A program made the translations under genes and the position numbers. 36,066 bases of DNA from Candidatus Buchananbacteria bacterium RIFCSPHIGHO2_01_FULL_44_11 (GTDB lineage: Bacteria > Patescibacteriota > Patescibacteriia > Buchananbacterales > UBA6539): NCBI GenBank assembly GCA_001817345.1, contig MHIE01000008.1, forward strand, positions 1 through 36,066. Direction: 5' to 3'. Positions 18,533-28,189 of this stretch are shown one piece after another. How positions within the stretch are numbered: the first letter of the stretch is position 1; every line of letters starts with the position of its first letter. The notes under the pieces were generated by a model. That model was not told the origin of the DNA, made no database searches, and saw nothing but the letters and a program-made list of their open reading frames with translations.

Positions 18533-19018
18533 ATGAAGTCAAATTTTAACCATCAAGGCTTAACGGTTATTGAACTCATGGTCGTGATTTTTATTATTGC
18601 TTTGATTGCTACGGTTGGCCTGGTGGCTTGGCAAAATTCTCGGTTTAAGGCTCATGACGCCAAAAGGATTTACGACATCCAGCAATACGCCAAGGCGATT
18701 CGGCTGTATGATTTAGAGAACAAACGCTATCCTCAAGATAGCGATTGCCCGGGTGGATCCTGTACCGGCCAACTGGGCTGGGACAAAAATGCTTCACCGA
18801 ATAACGTTTTAGCGCCTTTCTTTCCGGCCTTGCCGGCTGATCCTTTAGCTAACGGTAACACTGGCCTGAACGATTATTTTTACTATTACCATGAGCGCAA
18901 TCCTAACTGCGGTAACAAACCAACGGTTTCGGTTGAGAATATGGCGACCGGTAACAGTGAATATCATTTCAATCCCTGCGTTGGCGACAGCGCTGATTAT
19001 TTAATTGTGCTTGAATAA
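18533..19018 (+). CDS. Type IV pilin-like / type II secretion pseudopilin-like protein
   Basis: Class III signal-like N-terminus GLTVIELMVVIFIIALIATVGLVAW with E at +5. Confidence 0.87.
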   Translation: MKSNFNHQGLTVIELMVVIFIIALIATVGLVAWQNSRFKAHDAKRIYDIQQYAKAIRLYDLENKRYPQDSDCPGGSCTGQLGWDKNASPNNVLAPFFPALPADPLANGNTGLNDYFYYYHERNPNCGNKPTVSVENMATGNSEYHFNPCVGDSADYLIVLE

Positions 19019-19716
19019 TGGCAAGAATTGAGCAAAATTTTGATCAGTGGCAAAATCAGCCAGCGGCTTATGCGCCTCGGAAACCCAGGCGAAAAATTAG
19101 GCCTAAGGCCACTTGTTGTCTAGTCTTTTTGTTTTTTGTCCTGGTTTTTTTCCTGATCGGCTTGGCGGCTTTGGCTAAAACCGGCTTGGTTCAGATTCCG
19201 TTTTTTTCCGACGTTTTTTATCAAATACCTCAACCGAGTCGTGTGGTTGAAGTTGACGAGGCCGCCCTCGCCGATTTTCAGCAAGGCCTGGACATTCAGG
19301 CCGATCAAGGGGTGGCGACCCTGCGTCTGAGTGAAGAGGAGTTGACTTACATTTTACGTCAGCTGCTAGCCAGCCAAAAAGATCAAATTTTTGCCAGCAA
19401 TGTTCAGGCGGTAATTTCGGAAGAGGGGATTGAAGTTTTTGGCTTGCTTTTAAAGCCGACCAAAGTCAATTTGACGATTGATATTACGCCGCAGCTGGCT
19501 CAGGGTAAGTTGACTTTTGCCCTAAGCCGCGTTAAAGTTGGTGGGTTGTTGGCGCCAACATTTTTGGTCAACTGGCTGAAGTCTAATTTTTTGGATGCTA
19601 AATTAGCCGAGCTTAATCAGCAGTTAAGTCGAGCCGGGCAAATCCAATCTTTTCGTTTAGCTGAAGGTTACCTGGAAATCAGCGGTCAGCTGGATCTAAG
19701 CGGTCTTAAGAATTAA
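19018..19716 (+). CDS. Hypothetical membrane-anchored protein
   Basis: Single TM helix near residues 33-52; TAATG overlap with the pilin gene. Confidence 0.7.
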   Translation: MARIEQNFDQWQNQPAAYAPRKPRRKIRPKATCCLVFLFFVLVFFLIGLAALAKTGLVQIPFFSDVFYQIPQPSRVVEVDEAALADFQQGLDIQADQGVATLRLSEEELTYILRQLLASQKDQIFASNVQAVISEEGIEVFGLLLKPTKVNLTIDITPQLAQGKLTFALSRVKVGGLLAPTFLVNWLKSNFLDAKLAELNQQLSRAGQIQSFRLAEGYLEISGQLDLSGLKN

Positions 19717-19737
19717 TCGAGAATTCAAGATATTTTT

Positions 19738-20496
19738 ATGTTCCCTAATCGTCTTGTCGCCTGGTTGTCCGGTTTGAGCCTTTTAATTTTATTTGAGTTG
19801 GCGCTTACTTGGCCCAAAAATCTTTATTGGTTCGTTGGCTTGTCTTTGCTGCTGCTTTTTTTTAGCGTTTGGCGGCTGGCTGGCCGGTTAACCAAAGCTA
19901 AATTCTGGAATTTTTTAATCACCCCGCTGATTTTTTTATCCAGTGCTTGGTTATTTATTATTTTTCTTGAAGATCACGGAGTTAGGCAGCTGACTATTCT
20001 TATCTCGGTAATTTTGTATTTTGTTTTTCTTAAGGTCGTGTTTTTGTATTTATATCGGCGGCCCAAATACGAAGCCCACACTCTCGGCAATATCTCCAGT
20101 TACATCGGTTTAGTGGCCATATTCTTCTTAACGGCGGGGGTTTTTAGCTTGAGAATTTTTTTAAGTTTTAGCTACTTGCTTTTGGCTTTGCCGATTTTTA
20201 TTCTGACTGCTTTGCTGGTTTATCAGCTATTCTGGGCCAGCCAGGCGCCGATTGCCTCAAGTTTACCCCACGTTTTAGTGATTGCCATTGTCGTGACTGA
20301 AATTTTTGCTGTGGTTAATTTTTTGCCTACCAGTGTCTACGTTAGCGGCTTAATTGTAACGGTTGTTTATTATCTCTTGAGCGGCTTATCCCGTAACTGG
20401 CTGCTTAATATTCGCGAGTCCAGAGTGGTGGTGCGGTATCTGACAATCAGTTTTATTTCCTTAATGCTAATTTTACTTTCAGCTAAATGGATCTAA
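19738..20496 (+). CDS. Hypothetical polytopic membrane protein
   Basis: Multiple hydrophobic helices. Confidence 0.75.
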   Translation: MFPNRLVAWLSGLSLLILFELALTWPKNLYWFVGLSLLLLFFSVWRLAGRLTKAKFWNFLITPLIFLSSAWLFIIFLEDHGVRQLTILISVILYFVFLKVVFLYLYRRPKYEAHTLGNISSYIGLVAIFFLTAGVFSLRIFLSFSYLLLALPIFILTALLVYQLFWASQAPIASSLPHVLVIAIVVTEIFAVVNFLPTSVYVSGLIVTVVYYLLSGLSRNWLLNIRESRVVVRYLTISFISLMLILLSAKWI

Positions 20497-20509
20497 CTTA
20501 GCGTAAAAT

Positions 20510-21673
20510 ATGAAATTTTTTAAAAATGGAAAAAATAAAATCAGCAATGCTAACCGGTTTATTTCCCAGGTCGTGGTTTTGGCAGTGATTTTTGGTTTTT
20601 TTGCCGGCGTGGTCGGGCAAATTTTTGCCGACGTCTATATCAATCCCTGGCCAGAAAGTTTAATTCAATCGCCTGGTGATAATCAAGATAATCCTTTGAA
20701 TCTGCCGGAGCTGCGTCGGGTTAAAAGATTTTTAGGCATTGAGCAGGATTTTGAGGTGGAAAAATCTATCGCCCAGGCTTTACCGGCTATGGTTGGTGTT
20801 TACTTAAAAAAGGCGCCGGGTGATAACGATCCTTTGAGCCAAATTTATCTACCCAAAGACTTACTCGGTAATGGTTTTATTTTAACCAGTGACGGCTGGA
20901 TCTTAACCCATCAATTTGTCGTTCAAGATTTAGCTCAAGATAAGTTTGTTGTTGTTTATAAAAATGAAAAATTCGCCATTGATCAGGTGGTAATTGATTC
21001 AATGAGCGGCATTGCTTTTTTAAAAATTTCGGCCAACAATTTACCGGTCGTGGTTCTGGGCGACTCGGATGAAATTACTCTTGGCCAACTGGCGGTTACC
21101 ATTAATTTCCTTGGTGAGGTCGTTGTCACTAATATCAAGGATTCCTTCTATCAGCCAAAAAATTCTGCCAACGATTTTGTTCTGTCAACTGAACAATATA
21201 GCCAGGCCGTATTGTTGGAAAATGATATTTCTGATTTATATCTCGGTAGTCCCTTGCTGAATTTAGCCGGTGAGGTAACTGGGGTAATTAATCAGATAGA
21301 TTTATCTCAGGGCGTGGTTACGGCCGTGCCAATTAATCAATTCCGGCCAATCACCCTCGGTGTTCTAAAAAATCATTTTGTTAAGCGGCCATATTTGGGG
21401 CTAGTCTATTTGGATCTGTCAAAAATATCCGATTCTAGCCAACCGCAAGGTGCGTTAATATACAAAAAACCTCTGTCAAACACACCGGCGGCGGATGCGG
21501 GTTTAGCGGTCGGAGATATTATTGTTAGCGTTGACGGTCAGCCCGTTGATAGTAATGATAATTTAACCAAATTAATCCAACAGTACCAACCGGGCGATCA
21601 AGTCAATTTAGATATTATCAGGGATGGTAAGCAGCTGGCTAAAATCGTTACTTTATCTTTAATGCCCGAATGA
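20510..21673 (+). CDS. HtrA/DegP-family trypsin-like + PDZ protein, apparently catalytically inactive
   Basis: HtrA fold landmarks (GFILTSDGWILT, LPVVVLGDSDEITLGQ, SPLLNLAGEVTGV) and C-terminal PDZ (PAADAGLAVGDIIVSVDGQPV); His, Asp, Ser positions substituted. Confidence 0.85.
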   Translation: MKFFKNGKNKISNANRFISQVVVLAVIFGFFAGVVGQIFADVYINPWPESLIQSPGDNQDNPLNLPELRRVKRFLGIEQDFEVEKSIAQALPAMVGVYLKKAPGDNDPLSQIYLPKDLLGNGFILTSDGWILTHQFVVQDLAQDKFVVVYKNEKFAIDQVVIDSMSGIAFLKISANNLPVVVLGDSDEITLGQLAVTINFLGEVVVTNIKDSFYQPKNSANDFVLSTEQYSQAVLLENDISDLYLGSPLLNLAGEVTGVINQIDLSQGVVTAVPINQFRPITLGVLKNHFVKRPYLGLVYLDLSKISDSSQPQGALIYKKPLSNTPAADAGLAVGDIIVSVDGQPVDSNDNLTKLIQQYQPGDQVNLDIIRDGKQLAKIVTLSLMPE

Positions 21674-21716
21674 AGTTAATATTCCGCCGTCTTTAGCGGT
21701 TCAAGGCAATCATAAT

Positions 21717-21765
21717 AAATCCCGCCGTTTCTGCATATCCGCAGACAGACAGAAACGGCGGGATT
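21717..21765. terminator. Strong hairpin, possible shared terminator
   Basis: AAATCCCGCCGTTTCTG ... CAGAAACGGCGGGATTT, 17-bp stem between convergent genes. Confidence 0.75.
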
Positions 21766-21819
21766 TAATTTAACAATCAACCATTCCAAAACCGGAAACA
21801 ATCCGAAAGCTTTAGCGTC

Positions 21820-22122
21820 TTAATTATTGGAGTTTGTTTTTTCAGGATCAAAGATTTTTGGGTTGGGGGAAAACAGCTTATTTTTTATTTTCCAGTTATC
21901 CACATACTGACCAATACCGCTTTGGGCCAGTTTATTTTTAACCTTAGTCCGACCCTGAGACCAATAGAGCAGACTTTCAAAATTTATTTTATACCGGTTT
22001 TGAACCACGACGTATTTTAGCTGCTGATCCTTAATTGCCCGCCTGATTGTCTTTTGGTCAACGCCGAATAGTTTGGCCGCCTCAGACACGGTTAATCTGA
22101 TAATTTGCGCCATACTTTTCAT
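21820..22122 (-). CDS. Helix-turn-helix (MerR/excisionase-like) DNA-binding protein
   Basis: LTVSEAAKLFGVDQKTIRRAIKDQQLKYVVVQNRYKI. Confidence 0.75.
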   Translation of the reverse strand: MKSMAQIIRLTVSEAAKLFGVDQKTIRRAIKDQQLKYVVVQNRYKINFESLLYWSQGRTKVKNKLAQSGIGQYVDNWKIKNKLFSPNPKIFDPEKTNSNN

Positions 22123-22145
22123 TTGGTTAAATTTAAATTATGCTA

Positions 22146-22171
22146 TTATGTCTACGATAATCTAGACATAA
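22146..22171. promoter_or_regulatory. Inverted-repeat operator candidate
   Basis: TTATGTCTA-CGATAATC-TAGACATAA, perfect 9-bp arms, just upstream of the HTH gene. Confidence 0.55.
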
Positions 22172-22371
22172 ACCCGATATTCTAATGATAATTTATTTTA
22201 GGTATTAAAGCAATAGGTGCATCATTAGGCCGGCATACGGTAAAATAAAGGCATTGTTTTGTGGCTGAAAATACACTTTAATCTTTATTTTTAATGTTTG
22301 ACTTTAATTAGCTAATTAGGTATAATCATTTTCATTGTGTAACAATCTTTACTATTTTTCGTCATCAATAG

Positions 22372-22938
22372 ATGAAGCCTTTAAAAATACAGGAAAAATT
22401 GCTATTACTTAAAGTAAGGAAGAAAGACCCGGATGCTTTCGGTCAAATTTACGATCTGTACGTTACATCCATTTACAGATTTATTTATTTTAAGGTCGCC
22501 AATCGGGCGGACGCCGAAGATTTAACCTCAGAAGTATTCTTGAAAATTTGGCAGTATTTAATTGACTGCGAAGACGAGATAGATAACCTGCGCGCTTTAA
22601 TCTATAAGTTTGCCCGGAATCTCGTAATTGATTTTTATCGCCAGCGGGCTAAAAGAGAACTAATTGGCGATGAAGAAATGATGCTGAAAGTGGAAGACAG
22701 CCGGCAGCAGAACATCTTAAGCCAGATTGAAACGAAGAGCGACTTAGGCAATATAGAAATCGTTTTAGCCGGTGTCAAAGACGTTTATCGCGAAGTATTG
22801 GTTTTACGCTACATTGAAGAATTATCCATCAGCGAGATGGCTAAAATTTTAGAAAAGTCAAAAGGTTCGGTGCGGGTTTTGTTGCATCGGGCTCTGAAGA
22901 TTGTTCGGGAAGTAGTGAAAAAAAATGAATCAGGCTAA
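22372..22938 (+). CDS. ECF-type RNA polymerase sigma factor
   Basis: sigma2: YDLYVTSIYRFIYFKVANRADAEDLTSEVFLKIWQY; sigma4: YREVLVLRYIEELSISEMAKILEKSKGSVRVLLHRALK. Confidence 0.92.
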   Translation: MKPLKIQEKLLLLKVRKKDPDAFGQIYDLYVTSIYRFIYFKVANRADAEDLTSEVFLKIWQYLIDCEDEIDNLRALIYKFARNLVIDFYRQRAKRELIGDEEMMLKVEDSRQQNILSQIETKSDLGNIEIVLAGVKDVYREVLVLRYIEELSISEMAKILEKSKGSVRVLLHRALKIVREVVKKNESG

Positions 22939-23887
22939 TCAGGCAATAATTGAAAAAATAAAAGAGTTAAAAAAAATTAAACCCCGCTCAGAGTGGCAAG
23001 CTTTGAACAGGGATTTTTTATTGTCCAAAATTACCACCGAAACTAAAACCGAACCGGTTAAGCTCAGTTGGCAAGAATACGGTCAATTTTTCGTTCGGGT
23101 TATTCGCCAGCGGTTTTTTTTGGAGCCGGCGGTGGTTATTCTTTTGGTTTTAAGTTTTTCGGTCGCCAGCAGTTTTGCCGTCAATGCCGCTTTTTACAGC
23201 TTACCCGGCGAACCGCTTTATCGAATGAAGTTGGTTTTGGAAAAAGCCCAACTGGCCATCACTCCGTCTGAATCAGATAAAGTCCAACTCAAAATTGAAT
23301 TTGCCCAAAAGCGCGTTGAAGAATTTGATAAAATCGTTTCCCAAACCGATGTGACGCCCGAAGTCAAGACTGAACAAATCCATTTAGTGATGAAGGAACT
23401 GCAAAAGAATGTCGGATCGGTTAAAGAGCATGTTGATAAGAATACGGCCTCAGACAAAAATGTTTCCGGATCAGATTTAGAAAAAACTTTGCAGATGGCT
23501 ATCGCCATCAATTCCAAAACTGAAGAATTGGCCAAATCCCTTGATGAAAAAATTGGGGGCTTAACCGAAAGTGAAAAAGTTGAAGTCCAAAGCGATTTAA
23601 ATCAGACGGTTGAATCGGTTCAGCAAATCAGTTTGTCCGCCCAGGAGTTAATTAAAGAAAGCCAACCGAACCAAGAGGCAGATGAGCCCCAGACAGCCAC
23701 TTCCACTCCAGACGTGATTGAAAATCAGAACTCTAGTGAGACAGAAGGTCAGGGAGTGGTAGAGGGAGCAGCCACCAGTACGATTAACACCCAAAGTTTT
23801 TCTGAAAGCGGTAGCGATGACTCAGTTCGGGATTCTGAGACTACGCCCGAGACCGTTGAGACCACTGATCAAACTAAACAACCATAA
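22925..23887 (+). CDS. DUF5667-like single-TM protein, possible sigma-factor partner
   Basis: LPGEPLYRMKLVLEKAQLAITPSESDKVQLKIEFAQKRVEEF; overlaps the sigma gene by 14 nt; acidic Ser/Thr-rich tail. Confidence 0.75.
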   Translation: MNQANQAIIEKIKELKKIKPRSEWQALNRDFLLSKITTETKTEPVKLSWQEYGQFFVRVIRQRFFLEPAVVILLVLSFSVASSFAVNAAFYSLPGEPLYRMKLVLEKAQLAITPSESDKVQLKIEFAQKRVEEFDKIVSQTDVTPEVKTEQIHLVMKELQKNVGSVKEHVDKNTASDKNVSGSDLEKTLQMAIAINSKTEELAKSLDEKIGGLTESEKVEVQSDLNQTVESVQQISLSAQELIKESQPNQEADEPQTATSTPDVIENQNSSETEGQGVVEGAATSTINTQSFSESGSDDSVRDSETTPETVETTDQTKQP

Positions 23888-24045
23888 TAATTATTTAAAA
23901 AACCAACAAACGTTTTAAAACGTTGGTTGATAAATGTTCGTTTATTGCCGAACGAAGCGAGCGAAATACAAAAATAAATTTTTGTATTTCCGAGTGAGTG
24001 AGGCAAAAAGAGTGTATACTCTTTATCTTTTTAGAGCAATTAGGG

Positions 24046-24125
24046 CCTGAGACCACCTTAAGTAGGGTGGGCAAAGGTCGGACTCATAATAGAGTGCCTC
24101 CTATAAGAGGAGTGTGGGTCTCAGG
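24046..24125 (+). ncRNA. Candidate structured leader RNA (four-helix junction) upstream of the S-layer-like gene
   Basis: P1 CCTGAGACC/GGTCTCAGG (24046-24054/24117-24125); internal hairpins ACCT/GGGT, GGACTC/GAGTGCC, TCCT/AGGA. Confidence 0.5.
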
Positions 24126-24222
24126 TGCATTTTGCTTCATTGTAGCTTAGCTCGATCGAGGGCTTCAGTGAACCTAACTAAAAAGGCTGAATGAACTTAA
24201 TAAATAAGAAAGGAAAAATTAA

Positions 24223-27200
24223 ATGACGATTAAAAAACTATTGACCTACACAACGGTTATTACCACCATTGTTTGGTCAGTGGGTTTGTTTGCCCTGCCA
24301 TTGAGCGTAGGGGCGGCGGTTTCTGGCGATTTGATCAAGCTCCAGTGTGCTACTGGTGCTGGCGTCAATGACGCATGTAAAGCTGTTTACTACCTTGGTG
24401 GTGACGGCAAACGCTACGTCTTCCCAGACGAAAAAACCTACAAGACTTGGTACAGCGACTTTTCCGGTGTGATGATTGTTTCTAGCACCGAGATGAGCGC
24501 TTACCCAATTGGCGGCAATGTAACTTACCGACCAGGTGTTAAAATGGTCAAAATTACCACTGATCCTAAGGTCTACGCGGTTTCTGCCAATGGTACCCTG
24601 CATTGGGTAACCACGGAAGAATTAGCGGTCGCCTTATATGGTACTGCTTGGGCCACAATGGTTCAGGATGTGTCAGATGCTTTCTTTGTTAACTACACTG
24701 TCGGCAGCGACATTGATGCGGCTGCTGATTACGATAGAGATGCTCAGACGGCGGATGCCACTAGCGTCAATGTTGATAAAGGTTTAGCCGGCGGCGGTAG
24801 CTCTTCTGGCACTGGTTTGACGGTCGCTTTAGCGTCTGACACCCCAGCTTCCATGTTGGCTATTTGTACCGCTATCCGCGTGCCTTTCACTAAGGTTAAT
24901 TTAACCGCTTCGGCCGATGGCGATGTCATTGTTGACTCCCTGATAGTAGAAAGAGCGGGTATAGCCTCTGATGCTAACCTTGGTTCAGTAGCGATTATTG
25001 ACGCTAACACCAATGTCCAGGTTGGCTTAAACCAAAATCTTAATTCCAGTCATCGCGCTAACTTCAATAATGACATTACTATTCCGGCTGGTACCACCAG
25101 ATCACTAATACTGGCTGGTAACATGAACCCATCAACCGCCACTGATTGTACTAGCGGCGCGGGTAACGTTCCGGCTTTGTCATTAGTGTCAGTTACCCCG
25201 AAGGGCAATGTGGCCGTTATTGGCAGCTTTCCCGTGACTGGTAACTACCAAACCATTAATGCCGTGACGATTGGCCAAGTAACGGTGCAACGTGGCGCCT
25301 TTAGTAATGCCACTTCCACCACGGTTAAAGTTGGTCAACTCGGTTACGTTTTTGCTTCTTACAAGATTAGTGCTAATTCAACGGAAAATCAGAAAGTGAA
25401 GCAATTAAAGCTTTACAACGCTGGTACCGCTTCCTTGAGCACTGACCTAGAAAACTTCAAGGTCTATAAAGGCAACGTGACCCAAGTTCCAGTCACCGTC
25501 ACAATTGATGGTAAATACATTACTTTAGACTTCAGCAACAATCCAATTGAGATTGAAAAAGGTAAAAATGAAGAATTTACCGTCAAGGCTGACGTCGTTG
25601 GTGGTTCAACCCGAACCGTCAAGTTCGTGATTTACCGGACCACGGATATTATTGCCCAAGGCACTTCTTACGGCCAATCGCGCGTCGCCGCTTATACCGG
25701 CACTGGCACTGGCGGTACCGGTGAAGTGTTGTCCGACAATCAGTTCACTATCTCGCAAGGCACCTTGCGGGTTGACTCCAACTCCACCGCGGTCGGCTCT
25801 CAGAACGTCGCTTTTGGCGATGGTCAGGTCTTAGGCGCCTGGAGTTTTGTTGTCGCCGGTGAGCCGGTCCAAATCACCCAATTGGTCTTAGCTAACAGCA
25901 GTACTACTGCTGATTCCGAACAATTTGACAATGTCAAATTGGTTGACGGCAACGGCACGACCTTGATGGGTCCTTCCAGCAGTTTAACCAGCGGTTCAGT
26001 GACTTTTTCTGAAACCGTTGAATTGCCAGTTGGTACGACGGTAGTTAAAGTCGTGGCCGACATGGAAACTCAGAATAGTGACGAAGATTTCGCCGCTGGT
26101 GCTACTTTCTATTGGCAGATTACGCCGACCAGCATTACTGCTACCGGCGCTAACACCAATGAAACCATCACCGCTACCCCAAGCGCGGCTGTGACGGCTG
26201 CCACCCAAACCTTTAAGGGTGCAGTCCTAGCTATTACCCGAAACGCTTTACCGGTCAACGGTAATGTCGTGCTCGGTCAGCAAGACTTCAAGTTTGGTTC
26301 CTGGACCTTTGACACCACGGCTTCTGGTGAAGACATCAGAGTCACGGTCATCAAAGTTGGTAACCGCGTGGCGACTACCACTAATGTTGACAACTTAACG
26401 TTGTATGACATGTCCAAGACTTCCCAGAGTGTTTGTCTGGCGGACTACCCCAATGCTTCTTATGATTCCTATGGTTGCGCCATTGAAACTGAAGACGGCA
26501 GTTCCGGTACTTCTACTTTCACCTTATCTGATCCGATGGTTGTTACCAAAAACACCCAGCGAATCGTTGAGTTAAGAGGCGATGTTCGGACAACGGCTGC
26601 CACCTACGTTGGTCACAAAGATGAATTCATGCTATTTGTGACCGGTACAGCCGGGGACGTCATTACTGCCCGCGGCGTGATCACGAACAATACCGTTACC
26701 CCAACCGGTACCGGTGTTACTGGTCAAACCGGTGCTGTTACCACCATTGTGGCGGCCGGCACTTTAACGGTTAATACCGCGGCTTCAACCAATAACAGTC
26801 TGGTGGCAGCCAACTCAACTATTGAGTTGGATCGTCTGAAACTGACTGCCACTAACGAAGACATTGACGTTGAAGAGTTAGCCCTTTGCGTTGGTGATCC
26901 ATCTGACACTAACGGTTCAGAAACCGGCGATGCTGATGATATCACTGAATTCAAGGTCTACAAAGCCACTGATATGACTAATCCGTTAATCACTGGCAGC
27001 GTTGGCAGCGGTAACACTTGCCGCACTTTCACTTTGGTCAAAGGCACTTTAGTGGTGCCAAAAGACAGCAGTGCCGGTGTGGAATTAGTGATTAAGGGCA
27101 CCCTGGCCGATATCGGCACTGGTCTGCCTGGCTTAGCTGGTGCTGACGTTAACGTTGGTATTGGCGGCACCGATGGCATTAAGGGTACTGGTAAAGCTTC

Positions 27201-27954
27201 CAGCACCACGGTCACGGATACTTACACCGCTTCCACCAGTTCACTCTTCAAGCTGGTTATGGGTTATCCTAAAGTCACTTTGAACACTTTGCCTTCCAGT
27301 ACCGGTCTAAGCAACGGTTCAATTGTGGCTGACTTCACTATCTCTAACCCGTCACCCAATCCAATTGCTATCTACCGCGTCAGTTTTGCTCAGGTTACTA
27401 GTACCGATGCTAATATCGGTGTGACCAAAGCGAAATTGGTGGTTCAGTCCGATGGCAGTAAGACGGTTGGCGCGGAAGCGACTTGCGACACCGAGGCCAC
27501 TGCCTTGTCATTCCGGTATCAATCCGCTACCACTAGCGATTGTCTAGATGTTGACGGTTCAACCGTGAGCTATTATGCTTTCGTCTTACAAGATGAAGAT
27601 GACGCCACTAGAACCAGACGGGCTTACCGCATTGGCGGTAACAACGGTTCAGCCAGATTCCAGGTAGTTGCTACCGAAGTGACCGGTGCCGATGCTACGG
27701 CTGATGGTCAGGTGGCTTTCTACCTATCTGGTGATAACGCCACGACTTCGGCTCCGGCTCTGATTGGTGTTGAGAATGTTTCTCATCATTACGGAGCGCT
27801 TGACCAAGGTAACTTTGTCTGGTCTGATCTATGGACCAACGATGCCTGGGATTCCAATTCCGGCAACGCGACAGCGTCCGCTCAGTGGTGGAATGGTTAC
27901 TTAGTTGAAGGTTTGTCTTCAGCTTCTTCCACTCAGCAAGTTATCAAGGAATAA
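24223..27954 (+). CDS. S-layer-like / large secreted surface protein, 1243 aa
   Basis: Signal peptide, N-terminal GGDGKRYVFPDEKTYKTWYSDFSGV...YRPGVKMVKITTDPKVYAV domain seen in CPR surface proteins, long Thr/Ser-rich beta-type body. Confidence 0.8.
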   Translation: MTIKKLLTYTTVITTIVWSVGLFALPLSVGAAVSGDLIKLQCATGAGVNDACKAVYYLGGDGKRYVFPDEKTYKTWYSDFSGVMIVSSTEMSAYPIGGNVTYRPGVKMVKITTDPKVYAVSANGTLHWVTTEELAVALYGTAWATMVQDVSDAFFVNYTVGSDIDAAADYDRDAQTADATSVNVDKGLAGGGSSSGTGLTVALASDTPASMLAICTAIRVPFTKVNLTASADGDVIVDSLIVERAGIASDANLGSVAIIDANTNVQVGLNQNLNSSHRANFNNDITIPAGTTRSLILAGNMNPSTATDCTSGAGNVPALSLVSVTPKGNVAVIGSFPVTGNYQTINAVTIGQVTVQRGAFSNATSTTVKVGQLGYVFASYKISANSTENQKVKQLKLYNAGTASLSTDLENFKVYKGNVTQVPVTVTIDGKYITLDFSNNPIEIEKGKNEEFTVKADVVGGSTRTVKFVIYRTTDIIAQGTSYGQSRVAAYTGTGTGGTGEVLSDNQFTISQGTLRVDSNSTAVGSQNVAFGDGQVLGAWSFVVAGEPVQITQLVLANSSTTADSEQFDNVKLVDGNGTTLMGPSSSLTSGSVTFSETVELPVGTTVVKVVADMETQNSDEDFAAGATFYWQITPTSITATGANTNETITATPSAAVTAATQTFKGAVLAITRNALPVNGNVVLGQQDFKFGSWTFDTTASGEDIRVTVIKVGNRVATTTNVDNLTLYDMSKTSQSVCLADYPNASYDSYGCAIETEDGSSGTSTFTLSDPMVVTKNTQRIVELRGDVRTTAATYVGHKDEFMLFVTGTAGDVITARGVITNNTVTPTGTGVTGQTGAVTTIVAAGTLTVNTAASTNNSLVAANSTIELDRLKLTATNEDIDVEELALCVGDPSDTNGSETGDADDITEFKVYKATDMTNPLITGSVGSGNTCRTFTLVKGTLVVPKDSSAGVELVIKGTLADIGTGLPGLAGADVNVGIGGTDGIKGTGKASSTTVTDTYTASTSSLFKLVMGYPKVTLNTLPSSTGLSNGSIVADFTISNPSPNPIAIYRVSFAQVTSTDANIGVTKAKLVVQSDGSKTVGAEATCDTEATALSFRYQSATTSDCLDVDGSTVSYYAFVLQDEDDATRTRRAYRIGGNNGSARFQVVATEVTGADATADGQVAFYLSGDNATTSAPALIGVENVSHHYGALDQGNFVWSDLWTNDAWDSNSGNATASAQWWNGYLVEGLSSASSTQQVIKE

Positions 27955-27981
27955 TCTAGGTTATTTAACCTAGCTTAGAAA

Positions 27982-28014
27982 AAAGAAAGGCCCCCAAAAG
28001 GGGTCTTTCTTTTT
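27982..28014 (+). terminator. Rho-independent terminator
   Basis: AAAGAAAGGCCCC ... GGGGTCTTTCTTT then TT. Confidence 0.88.
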
Positions 28015-28189
28015 GACTTTTTTTATGCTAAAATAATTTCAGAATTTTTAAGGCGTAGGGACAAAATTTTGTTTCCCTACGCTTCTCCTCCTTAATATTC
28101 TCCCCCTTGTCTTAGGGAGGGGGTTTAAAAAAATGGTTTTAATCAAGCCCCTGCTCACCAGAGCGGTAATATATTAATCTCTCATATCT

